Origin: an uncultured Flavobacteriales bacterium | Lineage (GTDB): Bacteria > Bacteroidota > Bacteroidia > Flavobacteriales_G > Salibacteraceae | Length of the DNA: 64,000 bases | Reading direction: 5' to 3' | Assembly (NCBI GenBank): GCA_905479105.1 | Contig: CAJQLE010000003.1 | Location: forward strand, 310,001-374,000 | In this document: piece after piece, positions 26,763 through 35,898 of the stretch | Position numbering within the stretch: position 1 is the stretch's first letter | How the letters are laid out: every line of letters starts with the position of its first letter | Translations under genes and position numbers: made by a program | Notes under the pieces: model-generated | Databases searched by the model: none | Told to the model about the DNA's origin: nothing | The model's input: only the letters and a program-made list of their open reading frames with translations

Positions 26763-29700
26763 ATGAAAAAACTACTTACCACTTCTCTATTATGTGTTAT
26801 TGCCTTATCGCTATTCGCACAAGACACCACATTTGTTCAAACTTTCACGTTTGACGATATCACAAAGCGAAGAGATGTTTATCAGTTTCCTGACTCACTT
26901 CAGGAGTTTAGAAAGGTGTTAATGTATAAGACGCTTAAATGCGATCAAGCTACTACTCAAGATGGTTTTGCTTGTGGAGAGTGGGATTACTTAACCTACA
27001 CGTTTGTATATGATCATACGGGAGTTCTTGATTCAAATTTGGCTACACAACGTAAATATTTAGCTGGAGGCAACGATTTTCAGACCATCCAAACGCACAC
27101 AACTCCAATGTCTGATGTCTACCAGTGGAGTCAAACGAATCGTTTAATTAGCAGTGTGATTAGCGAAAACACATTTGATTATGGCAATGGAGCATCTAGT
27201 TCAACAGATGTAATTGCAAGTGATATGAAAAGCTCGCGCTTCCAATATCTGATCAAAAAGGAAGATATCATCGCAAGTGGTTTGGCATCAGATACCATAG
27301 ATCGCCTATCACTAAATCTTCAAGGTATAGGTTCAGCGCTGGAGCATTTTACTGTTCGAATGCGCAATTACGCTCCTAACGCTATCAATAAGATGGAGTG
27401 GTTTGGATTGACCAAGGTCTTAGAAGAGAATATTACTTCCGCTACTATTGGATTAAACACGTTGAATCTGACGGAGTCATTTGTTTGGGATGGAACAAAC
27501 AACGTTCTGGTAGATATAAGCTTCACAAATACCGATGCAGGCGCATCATCAACTGTGCAAGCAGAAATTCAAATTGATTCATTGGGTTGGTTTGTAAATG
27601 GCGATGATGGCTATGTGACGTTTAGCGAAAATAGAAACCGTATCGAGGTGCCATTGAGCTCTTACGATTTCGAAGATGAAATAACGGTCAGTTTCTGGGC
27701 CTATGGTGATCCAGGAAATTTACCGGCCAACACCTCCATTTTTGAAGCTACAGATATCAACGATGTTAGAGCGTTGAATTGTCATCTTCCCTGGAGTAAT
27801 AGCAGTGTTTATTGGGATGCTGGTGATGGGTCAGGTTATGATCGAATCAATAAGGCTGCCAATGCAAATGATATAATGGGTCAATGGAATCATTGGGCAA
27901 TGACTAAAAACACGGCAACAGGTGAGATGAAAATTTACCTTAATGGAACCCAGTGGCAAACAGGAACAGATAAGAATCGTGGTTTAGGAATCCTAAAACG
28001 AATGATTATTGGAAGCGGTATGAATGGCAACCCATTTTTTGGAAAGATGGATGAATTTCGTGTTTGGAAAAAGGAATTAACTCAAGCAACGATTCAAAAT
28101 TGGATGTATAAGGATGTTACGAGTGCCCACCCGAACTATTCTGATATGGCCATTTACTTCAAGTTTGATGATGGTTATAATTTGGTTAACTCCGCAGGTT
28201 CTGGACTTGAAGGCTTTTGGCATGGAGCGCCAATGGTTAAAACTTATCCGGGATGGGAGATGTTTCGTAATGCGACTAAAACGAATAAAGTGCCGCGCTT
28301 AACCTTATCACAAGGAGACTACATTGATAGTTACGTTACGACAACGGTGAACGATACGGTTAATCAGCCGCTCTTTTCGATCGTAGAATATGGTGTCGTT
28401 GGAAATGCTGCCGAGGCGATTAATGGTACATATGTCCGACCTGATGGGTACAGCTATGTCTACAATGCCATGGGCGTTGCAATCGACTCGAACTACTATG
28501 CTGGCAACACTACGTGGACAAATGCTAATCTTTCATTTTATTACCCGCCATTTGAAGTAATAGATAGATACGAAATTGGCCGCTTTATAACGCCATATGG
28601 TATAGGGTTAAGTCTCGGTCCTGATGGCTTTACATGGGTTTATGATGTAACAGATTACGCTCATTTATTAAGAGGAGAAGTAGATATTTCATCAGGAAAC
28701 CAACAAGAATTACTTGATCTAAAGTTTGCATTTGTTCAAGGAACACCTCCTGCTCACGTAGTTGAGTTAACACGACCTTGGGGTCAATCTCGTTCAATGT
28801 TATACAGTGCGTTGGATAATGATGATGCATTAGAACCAATTTCAATAGATGTACATCCTAATGCGGCAAGACAGAAGGTGATAGCTCGATTCACTGGACA
28901 TGGACACAACAGTAATACAGGGAGTTTCCCGCACTGCTGCGAATGGAAAGACAACACACATTCTCTTTACGTCAATAATGATCTGGCTACAGATTGGCAT
29001 ATCTGGCAAACGAATCAATGTGCATTTAACCCAGTTTATCCGCAAGGAGGCACTTGGCCGGGAGCTCGTGAAGGATGGTGTCCTGGTGATTTAGTCAAGA
29101 ACTTTGAATATGATGTTACCGATATGGTTTCGGGAAGTACATATGATCTCGACTATAGAATTACTCCTGTACCAAACAATAATCAGGGTATGGGTAATGG
29201 AAATTATGTCGTGGCAATGCACGTGATTCAATATGATGAACCAGCTCATTCATTAGATGCTGAAGTTTATGATGTAATAGCTCCTTCAAATCGAGGTTAT
29301 TTTTCTCGAATGAACCCCGTTTGTTATGCACCTAAAATCGTAATTCGTAATAATGGATCTACCCAGCTGACGAGTGCAAATATTACCTATCAAGTCGCGG
29401 GTGGGATACCAAAAAATTACGAATGGACGGGCTCTTTAGGTTTCCTAGAGCAGGAAGAGGTTACACTTCCATTTCAAGATGGAGCCTTTTATTTGGGTGA
29501 TGGATCAAATGTTTTCACAGCGACTATTTCTAATCCTAATGGGTCTGCGGATCAATATGCGGATAATGATGCGCTTAATTCACATTTCGAACTTCCACCG
29601 GTGACAGAAGGTGAGATTATTCTGAATCTAACAACGAATAATTTTTCATCAGAGAATGAGCTGAAATTGTACGATGCAATGAACAATGTCGTATTCTCAA

Positions 29701-30299
29701 GAAGCGGTGCTCAATTGCAATCCAATACCATCTATCGTGATACACTTAGTTTAGATACAGGGTGTTATAGAATTGAAATTACCGATCAGGCGAATGATGG
29801 ATTGTCCTATTGGGCGAATTCGAATCAAGGGGCAGGTAGTTTCAGGATTTGGACGTTTAACAATGGTGCTTTAGGATTGCTCAAAAATTTCGAACCAGAA
29901 TTTGGTCATAAGATTGACTTCGCTTTTGCCATCGATGCAATGACAATTGATACGATTTACACTGAGGTGAATGGAGTGCCTGCAGTGGTTATTGGTGGTG
30001 ATACGTTTGAGGTAAATGGCAACAATCTTTATCCTCTGAGCATAGAGAAGACGGATGATTTTAGTATTGGCCTATATCCAAACCCGAATAAGGGTAGCTT
30101 TAATGTTGAGCTTATTGGATATACTGGAGTTGTGAATATGCAACTTTATGATTTATCTGGAAAAATTGTCCACCATGATAAACTCATCTCGATGCGAGGC
30201 ACTTCCCAAAACTTTCAATTGAATCTAAGTCCCGGAATTTACTTGGTAAGGTTTAACGGAGAATTGATCAACGAAACCATGCGTGTGGTCATAGAATAG
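26763..30299 (+). CDS. PNGase F-like secreted glycoamidase with inserted LamG domain and T9SS sorting domain
   Basis: 1178 residues from ATG 26763, chosen because MKKLLTTSLLCVIALSLFAQ is a signal peptide; the longer frame crosses the terminator. The N-terminal region (about 20-270, with ACGEWDYLTYTFVYD) and the C-terminal region (about 700-850, with FTGHGHNS, HCCEWKDNTHSL, WGAREGWC-like and VVAMHVIQYDEP) resemble the two jelly-roll domains of peptide-N-glycosidase F, which removes N-glycans from glycoproteins. A LamG/concanavalin domain (about 280-470) sits between them. A further beta domain and a T9SS type A sorting domain (LYPNPNKGSF, from about 1103) end it. PNGase activity is inferred; I did not verify each catalytic acid. 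Confidence 0.8.
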   Translation: MKKLLTTSLLCVIALSLFAQDTTFVQTFTFDDITKRRDVYQFPDSLQEFRKVLMYKTLKCDQATTQDGFACGEWDYLTYTFVYDHTGVLDSNLATQRKYLAGGNDFQTIQTHTTPMSDVYQWSQTNRLISSVISENTFDYGNGASSSTDVIASDMKSSRFQYLIKKEDIIASGLASDTIDRLSLNLQGIGSALEHFTVRMRNYAPNAINKMEWFGLTKVLEENITSATIGLNTLNLTESFVWDGTNNVLVDISFTNTDAGASSTVQAEIQIDSLGWFVNGDDGYVTFSENRNRIEVPLSSYDFEDEITVSFWAYGDPGNLPANTSIFEATDINDVRALNCHLPWSNSSVYWDAGDGSGYDRINKAANANDIMGQWNHWAMTKNTATGEMKIYLNGTQWQTGTDKNRGLGILKRMIIGSGMNGNPFFGKMDEFRVWKKELTQATIQNWMYKDVTSAHPNYSDMAIYFKFDDGYNLVNSAGSGLEGFWHGAPMVKTYPGWEMFRNATKTNKVPRLTLSQGDYIDSYVTTTVNDTVNQPLFSIVEYGVVGNAAEAINGTYVRPDGYSYVYNAMGVAIDSNYYAGNTTWTNANLSFYYPPFEVIDRYEIGRFITPYGIGLSLGPDGFTWVYDVTDYAHLLRGEVDISSGNQQELLDLKFAFVQGTPPAHVVELTRPWGQSRSMLYSALDNDDALEPISIDVHPNAARQKVIARFTGHGHNSNTGSFPHCCEWKDNTHSLYVNNDLATDWHIWQTNQCAFNPVYPQGGTWPGAREGWCPGDLVKNFEYDVTDMVSGSTYDLDYRITPVPNNNQGMGNGNYVVAMHVIQYDEPAHSLDAEVYDVIAPSNRGYFSRMNPVCYAPKIVIRNNGSTQLTSANITYQVAGGIPKNYEWTGSLGFLEQEEVTLPFQDGAFYLGDGSNVFTATISNPNGSADQYADNDALNSHFELPPVTEGEIILNLTTNNFSSENELKLYDAMNNVVFSRSGAQLQSNTIYRDTLSLDTGCYRIEITDQANDGLSYWANSNQGAGSFRIWTFNNGALGLLKNFEPEFGHKIDFAFAIDAMTIDTIYTEVNGVPAVVIGGDTFEVNGNNLYPLSIEKTDDFSIGLYPNPNKGSFNVELIGYTGVVNMQLYDLSGKIVHHDKLISMRGTSQNFQLNLSPGIYLVRFNGELINETMRVVIE

Positions 30300-30452
30300 T
30301 TTCAATGCAGCTAGTCTGAGATATCCGATTATGGGAGCATTATGTTAATGAGGAACTAGCATCGGACTATGTATGGCCGAGCTCTCTGCGAATTGATGTT
30401 GGCGCTTTGGTCTATAGAGCATAATAATTATCCGCATCAACAAGCTCGCATT

Positions 30453-30460
30453 TATATTTG
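30453..30460 (+). promoter_or_regulatory. -7 promoter box (TATATTTG) for tRNA-Arg
   Basis: Perfect TAnnTTTG match ending 17 bases before the first base of the tRNA; no strong -33 box. Confidence 0.5.
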
Positions 30461-30477
30461 CGCCATCAAAATTTATT

Positions 30478-30549
30478 GGCCCCGTAGTTCAATGGATAGA
30501 ATAGAAGTTTCCTAAACTTTAGATGGCAGTTCGATCCTGCCCGGGGCTA
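30478..30549 (+). tRNA. tRNA-Arg (anticodon CCT)
   Basis: 72-base cloverleaf: acceptor GGCCCCG pairs with CGGGGCT (first pair G-U), T8-A9, D-stem GTTC/GAAT, anticodon stem GAAGT/ACTTT with loop TTCCTAA, T-stem GGCAG/CTGCC with loop TTCGATC, and discriminator A. The anticodon CCT reads AGG arginine codons. CCA is not encoded, as is usual for many Bacteroidota tRNAs. Confidence 0.95.
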
Positions 30550-30564
30550 CTTTAATCGAAAAAT

Positions 30565-32412
30565 ATGAAGTTGATCACAATTCTGAAATACGCTTTATTT
30601 TCCCTTATTATAAGTTTGGGAAGTATCGCACGTTCGCAAAACGCGCTTCATTTTGATGGAGTGAATGATGTTGTTCAGACCGCATATGCAGGTGTATTAG
30701 GTTCTGCAAATAGAACATTTGAGGCTTGGGTGAATGTCAGTCCTACTGCTGTTGGCAATAATGCAATCATAGATTATGGAACGAATGCTGTCGGCTCAAG
30801 AAATACATTTAATGTGAGTGGGAATAATGGTTTGAGCTTTATTTCTGGAGGTACAAATGCGAATATTGGCACTCCGATTAATGCAATAACTCTTGGTCAG
30901 TGGACACATGTTGCTTTTGTGTTGGATAATGGAACGGGCTATTTATATGTGAATGGTGTTCAGGAAGGAACGGGTTCATTGTCAACAGTAAACACGCCAT
31001 CAGGCAATGCAAATATGACCATCGGGGAGCGAGTTTCAGGTGGAAGTATACCCTTCGATGGATTTATAGATGAAGTACGAATTTGGGATTATGCTCGCAC
31101 ACAAGTGGAGATAGCAAACGACATGAACAATGAATTTTGCACACCTCCCCCTGGGTTAGTTTCCTATTTTAAACTCAACCAAGGAATCGCTCAAGGAGTC
31201 AACACCGGACTAACGTCTGCTATTGATGCGGTGAATAGTGCTCAAAATGGGACGTTGAATGGCTTTGCTTTGACGGGCACTTCTTCGAACTGGGTCATTG
31301 GTTATGGTTTGATTCAGGGTGCGACATTTGGCAGCATTACAACTAGTGCATGTGGTGGATTAACATCACCAAGCGGCAACTACTATTATTCTACTCCTGG
31401 AACATATACCGATACCATCAGCAACGCATTTGGTTGTGATTCGATAATAACGATCAATTTGACAAGTGTTTCTCCGAACAGTTTTTCTTCAATCACACCA
31501 AGCGCGTGTAATTCATTCGTTTCTCCAAGTGGTAATTATGTTTACACTAATTCTGGAACATATTTAGATACGCTTCAAAGTGCTTCTGGATGCGATTCTA
31601 TTATTACAATTAACCTGTCGATTCTTGAGAGCTTTGATACGATTGATGTAGATGGATGCTATGGTTTGACTTCCCCCAGTGGAAACTATTATTGGACAAG
31701 CCCAGGAACCTATCAAGACACTATAACTAACGCATCGGGTTGCGATTCTATTCTTACCATAAATTTGAGTATCCTCGGTTTTACAAGCGCAAGCTCTGAA
31801 GACACGACTTGTTTTGAGTTTATTTCTCCTTCTGGAAAGGTGTGGTCTGAGCCTGGAACGTTTATAGACACTATAACAAATTTGGTTGGATGTGACTCAA
31901 TTATCACTTTTCAGATTACAATTACTGGTTTTGATTTAGAATTGAGCAACTTAAGCGGAACCTTGGTCGCTTCAGTCACGAATGGCAGCTATCAATGGAT
32001 AGATTGTCAGACAGGAGCATTGATCAGTTCTGAAAACGATAGAACATTTAGGCCAAATTCATCAGGACAATATGCAGCAATAGTAGAAAAGGATGGTTGC
32101 ATTGATACTTCTTCTTGTGAAGAAGTGGTGGTGGTTGGAGAGCAATATTTGGAAAATAGTAATGTCATTTCAGTGTATCCTAATCCATTTAATAAGTTAC
32201 TAACTGTCAGAGTTAATTCTGAAGTAGGAGATACGCGTTTAACTATTTTGGATATGTCAGGACGAACTATTCAGATGAATAGCGCAAGGCCATTATTATT
32301 GAGCCAAGGTGAGAATCAATTCGACTTGAATTTTCTGGCACCAGGTAACTACGTGCTTAGAGTTAATGATAAAAGGACAAGTCAGTTTATTCCGATAGTG
32401 AAAATTCAATAA
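30565..32412 (+). CDS. Secreted LamG-domain protein with four Cys-containing repeats and T9SS sorting domain
   Basis: 615 residues beginning 15 bases after the tRNA. A signal peptide (SLGSIARSQ) is followed by a LamG/concanavalin-like domain (about 25-215: LHFDGVNDVVQT, FEAWVNVS, WTHVAFVLDNG, GFIDEVRIWDYART). Then come four tandem repeats of about 50 residues (about 258-454) and a T9SS type A sorting domain (VYPNPFNKLL, from about 536). No catalytic motif is visible. It is likely a surface adhesin or carbohydrate-binding protein exported by T9SS. A terminator follows at once. Confidence 0.85.
   Translation: MKLITILKYALFSLIISLGSIARSQNALHFDGVNDVVQTAYAGVLGSANRTFEAWVNVSPTAVGNNAIIDYGTNAVGSRNTFNVSGNNGLSFISGGTNANIGTPINAITLGQWTHVAFVLDNGTGYLYVNGVQEGTGSLSTVNTPSGNANMTIGERVSGGSIPFDGFIDEVRIWDYARTQVEIANDMNNEFCTPPPGLVSYFKLNQGIAQGVNTGLTSAIDAVNSAQNGTLNGFALTGTSSNWVIGYGLIQGATFGSITTSACGGLTSPSGNYYYSTPGTYTDTISNAFGCDSIITINLTSVSPNSFSSITPSACNSFVSPSGNYVYTNSGTYLDTLQSASGCDSIITINLSILESFDTIDVDGCYGLTSPSGNYYWTSPGTYQDTITNASGCDSILTINLSILGFTSASSEDTTCFEFISPSGKVWSEPGTFIDTITNLVGCDSIITFQITITGFDLELSNLSGTLVASVTNGSYQWIDCQTGALISSENDRTFRPNSSGQYAAIVEKDGCIDTSSCEEVVVVGEQYLENSNVISVYPNPFNKLLTVRVNSEVGDTRLTILDMSGRTIQMNSARPLLLSQGENQFDLNFLAPGNYVLRVNDKRTSQFIPIVKIQ
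31345..31926 (+). repeat. Four tandem ~50-residue coding repeats
   Basis: Each unit follows the pattern SPSGNYxYxxPGTYxDTIxNxxGCDSIITINL, with variable spacers. The units begin near CGGLTSPSGNY, CNSFVSPSGNY, CYGLTSPSGNY and CFEFISPSGK. Each carries two cysteines, one at the start and one in GCDSI. Similar repeats are common in large secreted proteins of Bacteroidota. Confidence 0.85.
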
Positions 32413-32416
32413 AATG

Positions 32417-32448
32417 AAAAAAGCCTCAATATGCATTGAGGCTTTTTT
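32417..32448. terminator. Bidirectional rho-independent terminator
   Basis: AAAAAAGCCTCAAT (32417-32430), loop ATGC, ATTGAGGCTTTTTT (32435-32448). The stem is flanked by A-run and T-run on both sides, so it can end the LamG gene (stop 32412) on the plus strand and the desaturase gene (stop 32466) on the minus strand. Confidence 0.92.
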
Positions 32449-32465
32449 TTGAGGAATTTCTTCGA

Positions 32466-33569
32466 TTATGCTACGGCAGGATTGGCATTATGTCCAAGCA
32501 TATAGAGCATCTTAGCATGCTCAACGATGGTTTTTCTAAAGCTTCCAATTGTATTGTAAGGAACCCCAAATTCATGAGCTGTTTCCTTTACTATTTTGGA
32601 AATTTCTTTATAATGTACGTGACAAATCGTTGGAAATAAATGATGCTCCACTTGGAAGTTTAAACCGCCTACGTACCATGAAAGCAATTTGTTGTTCGGT
32701 GCAAAATTCGTTGTTGTGATCATCTGATGCACAGCCCAGTTGTTTTCTACATTTCCATCTTCAGTAGCCAATGGAAACTGAGTTTCAGGCATTACATGAG
32801 CCGATTGAAAGATAACAGCCATCGCCATTCCAACTGCGTAATGCATTAAGAAAAAGCCTAGAAGAACTAGCCAATTGGAAATCGGGAGTAACACCATTGG
32901 AAGAACTAAGAAAGCACCGAAATAAATCACTTTCCAAAAACTAATCTTCATGAGTAACGTCACAAAATCTTTGCGGGTCTTTACCAGCCTAATTTTTCTG
33001 AAGTGAACTGCTTGACTGAAATCCGTGTAAAGAACCTTAAGAAGGATCATGAATCCATACATGAACCAAGCGTAAATATGTTGATAACGATGTATTGGCT
33101 TTACCTTCTGATGAGGAGAGAATCTTAAAAACCCAGGCGCATTGATGTCACCATCTGCTCCTTCAATGTTTGTGAAACTGTGATGAAGCACATTGTGCTG
33201 AAGTTTCCAAATGCTGCTATTAGCACCTAGAATATTCATCAATTGACCTAAGGCCATGTTGACATATTTGTTGGTGGAATAGGCACCGTGATTAGCATCG
33301 TGCATAACACTGAATCCAATACCTGCAGCTCCAAGACCCATAACTAACCACAAAGCCAAGAAGGGCAAAGTGGCGCTTACCATTCCAGTAATAATGAAAA
33401 AGTAAGGAACTAAATACAATGCTATGAGCGTGATGGTTTTAATAACCATGGATGCATTAGCGGTGCGTGAAATATTATTGGTTTCAAAATACCCATTGAC
33501 TCTAGCCCGAAGGGTCTTATAAAAGTCAGCGTCAATTTTGCGGTCGAATCGGTATGCTGTAAAATCCAT
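32466..33569 (-). CDS. Membrane fatty-acid (acyl-lipid/acyl-CoA) desaturase
   Basis: 367-residue integral membrane diiron enzyme. The three histidine boxes are HDANHG (about 90-95), HHSFTN (with QHNVLHH before it, about 127-136) and QVEHHLFP near the C-terminus, the last with Gln as in front-end (delta-6 type) desaturases. Hydrophobic pairs of helices separate them. There is no fused cytochrome b5 domain. It introduces a double bond into membrane fatty acids; regiospecificity cannot be read from the sequence. Confidence 0.92.
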   Translation of the reverse strand: MDFTAYRFDRKIDADFYKTLRARVNGYFETNNISRTANASMVIKTITLIALYLVPYFFIITGMVSATLPFLALWLVMGLGAAGIGFSVMHDANHGAYSTNKYVNMALGQLMNILGANSSIWKLQHNVLHHSFTNIEGADGDINAPGFLRFSPHQKVKPIHRYQHIYAWFMYGFMILLKVLYTDFSQAVHFRKIRLVKTRKDFVTLLMKISFWKVIYFGAFLVLPMVLLPISNWLVLLGFFLMHYAVGMAMAVIFQSAHVMPETQFPLATEDGNVENNWAVHQMITTTNFAPNNKLLSWYVGGLNFQVEHHLFPTICHVHYKEISKIVKETAHEFGVPYNTIGSFRKTIVEHAKMLYMLGHNANPAVA

Positions 33570-33598
33570 TTGTTCTTATTAGGGTGCTCTATAAGTAA

Positions 33599-33606
33599 CA
33601 AAAATA
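33599..33606 (-). promoter_or_regulatory. Candidate -7 box (TATTTTTG) for the desaturase gene
   Basis: TAnnTTTG match on the minus strand, 29 bases upstream of the desaturase start. Single-motif evidence. Confidence 0.4.
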
Positions 33607-33742
33607 CGCCTCACTTTGTTGTTAACCGGTCTAAATGTTCCTTTTTATGCCCAAGGTGCTATTATTCCCTTGCAGTGACACCTTTAGTGCGACCAATAGG
33701 ATATTGATGTAGTGATAAAGGTAAGTATCAGTAAATCAGTAA

Positions 33743-35809
33743 TTAGCGAATCTCTGCTCCACTCTCAAAGTCTGAATCTGGACTCATGAAACTCAACTTA
33801 CCGGACGCATCTTCTGCCATCAAGATCATTCCCTGACTTTCTACGCCTTTTAGTTTCCTTGGCTCTAGATTGCAAAGAACAGAAACTTGTTTTCCAATGA
33901 TTTCTTCTGGCGTGAATTGCAATGCAATTCCAGAAACTATTGTTCTTATCTCTGTTCCTAAATCCACACTCAATTGAAGTAATTTATCCGCTTTTTTTAC
34001 TTTTTCAGCGGATGTAATGGTACCAACGCGAATATCCATTTTCATGAAATCATCAAAATTGATATTCTCTTTGAAAGGTCGAGTCATTGATTCTGTGTTG
34101 GCTGTGTTTTCTTCAGTTTCTTCAACCACTGGTTTATCTTTTGAAAGCTTTTGAATTTGATGTTCAACGTCAGAATCTTCTACTTTACTAAAAAGCAATT
34201 TCCCTTCGCCAATTTCATGACCGTCTAAAAAGCCTTTGAAGACTTTGTCGATTTTAAGCATCAATCTAATTTTTGCACATGTATCTGGTAAGAAAGGTTC
34301 GAAAGCATCCGCTAAAAACGCAGTAATATTCAATGCATTGAACATGATTTGTTTGACAGCTTCAGGATCAGTTTTTTGAAGTTTCCAAGGTTCTTGATCG
34401 GCCAAATATTTGTTTCCAAATCGAGCTAAATTCATAGCCTCGGTAAGCGCATCTCTGAATTTGTAATTACTTAAAAACTCTTCAATACTCTGATGCGATC
34501 GTTCACTTTCTTGAATGATTATGTCATCAAGCTTCTCGAAAGGTACAACCCCGTTATAATATTTATTGGTGAGTACAATTACGCGGTTCACGAAGTTGCC
34601 TAAAATGGCTACCAATTCGTTATTCACCCGAGCTTGATAATCTTTCCAGGTAAATTCACTGTCTTTGCTTTCTGGAGCTATGGAGGTTAGTACATACCTT
34701 AACTCGTCTTTTCTTCCTGGGAAGTCTTCTAAATATTCGTGCAACCAAACAGCATGATTTCGTGAGGTTGATATTTTATCTCCTTCCAAGTTTAAAAACT
34801 CATTGGCGGGAACGTTTACAGGTAGATTGTAATCGCCATGTGTCTTTAGAAGAATCGGGAAGATGATACAATGAAAAACAATGTTGTCTTTCCCTATAAA
34901 ATGAACCATATCAGTTTCCGCATCTTGCCACCATTTCTTCCACGCTTCTGGATTTTCTTGATCAATAGCCCATTGCTTCGTGGCAGAAATGTAGCCGATA
35001 GGGGCGTCTAACCAAACGTACAGCACCTTTCCTTCGGCTCCTTCGAGAGGAACAGGAACGCCCCATTCAAGATCTCTAGTCATTGCTCTATCTCCCAAAC
35101 CTCCATCGATCCAACTCAAACATTGTCCAACTACTTGTTTTCTCCATTTAGAGGCATCGTGGTGAGGCGCTCCATTTAATCTTCCATCTCTGATGAATTT
35201 TTCAATCCACTCACCATGATCACCCATCGGCAGATAAAAATGCCATGTGCTTCTCAGTTCTGGCTCTGATCCACTCAATGTTGATTTTGGATCAATCAGT
35301 TCAGTCGGGCTTAGCGCTTTGCCGCAATTTTCGCATTGATCACCATAAGCTCTTTCGCTGCTGCAGTTTGGGCATGTGCCTATGATAAAACGATCCGCTA
35401 AAAACTGCTGTGCCTCTGGATCAAACATCTGTTCGCTGTGCACTTTTTTGAACACGCCTTTTTCATAAAGCTCTAAAAAAAATGCTTGAGATGTTTCTTT
35501 ATGAAGGTCAGATGAAGTTCTGTGATAAATATCAAAATCAATTCCAAAATCTTCAAATGCAGATTTATTGATTTTGTGAAATTGATCGACAATTGCCTTC
35601 GGGGTCGTTTCTTCTTTGATGGCTTTCATGCTTATAGCCGCACCATGCTCGTCTGATCCGCAAACGTGTAATACGTTTTCGTGACCATATTTCCTTCTCA
35701 AATAACGCACGTAAATATCCGCTGGAAGATAGGCGCCAGCAATATGACCTATGTGCAAAGGTCCGTTAGCATAGGGAAGAGCTGATGTAACTAAATGTCG
35801 TTTTGGCAT
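33743..35809 (-). CDS. metG: Methionyl-tRNA synthetase
   Basis: 688 residues. Class I signature HIGH within PYANGPLHIGHIAGAYLP near the N-terminus, a zinc knuckle (CPNCSSERAYGDQCENCG), the KMSKS-loop counterpart KISTS (DKISTSRNHAVWL), an anticodon-binding helical domain, and a C-terminal EMAP/Trbp111-type tRNA-binding OB domain (FMKMDIRVGTITSAEKV to GVESQGMILMAED). It charges initiator and elongator tRNA-Met. The minus-strand box TACTTTTG at 35872-35879 is a plausible promoter. Confidence 0.98.
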   Translation of the reverse strand: MPKRHLVTSALPYANGPLHIGHIAGAYLPADIYVRYLRRKYGHENVLHVCGSDEHGAAISMKAIKEETTPKAIVDQFHKINKSAFEDFGIDFDIYHRTSSDLHKETSQAFFLELYEKGVFKKVHSEQMFDPEAQQFLADRFIIGTCPNCSSERAYGDQCENCGKALSPTELIDPKSTLSGSEPELRSTWHFYLPMGDHGEWIEKFIRDGRLNGAPHHDASKWRKQVVGQCLSWIDGGLGDRAMTRDLEWGVPVPLEGAEGKVLYVWLDAPIGYISATKQWAIDQENPEAWKKWWQDAETDMVHFIGKDNIVFHCIIFPILLKTHGDYNLPVNVPANEFLNLEGDKISTSRNHAVWLHEYLEDFPGRKDELRYVLTSIAPESKDSEFTWKDYQARVNNELVAILGNFVNRVIVLTNKYYNGVVPFEKLDDIIIQESERSHQSIEEFLSNYKFRDALTEAMNLARFGNKYLADQEPWKLQKTDPEAVKQIMFNALNITAFLADAFEPFLPDTCAKIRLMLKIDKVFKGFLDGHEIGEGKLLFSKVEDSDVEHQIQKLSKDKPVVEETEENTANTESMTRPFKENINFDDFMKMDIRVGTITSAEKVKKADKLLQLSVDLGTEIRTIVSGIALQFTPEEIIGKQVSVLCNLEPRKLKGVESQGMILMAEDASGKLSFMSPDSDFESGAEIR

Positions 35810-35871
35810 GTTTGAAATATATTATTCAGAATAGGAAGTTCATGATTGAATCACATCCAAATTCACAGCTT

Positions 35872-35879
35872 CAAAAGTA
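35872..35879 (-). promoter_or_regulatory. Candidate -7 box (TACTTTTG) for metG
   Basis: Minus-strand TAnnTTTG match 62 bases upstream of the metG start, within the 89-base divergent spacer to the LD-carboxypeptidase gene. Confidence 0.4.
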
Positions 35880-35898
35880 GAATTATCTTAGTCGCAGA

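Noticed and set aside
30310-30366. Interleaved inverted repeats (GCTAGT, TCCGAT, ACTAGC, ATCGGA) that could form a pseudoknot after the PNGase-like gene
   Set aside because: Stems are only six pairs each in a 60-base stretch, easily found by chance; no riboswitch pattern or downstream coding gene within reach except the tRNA.
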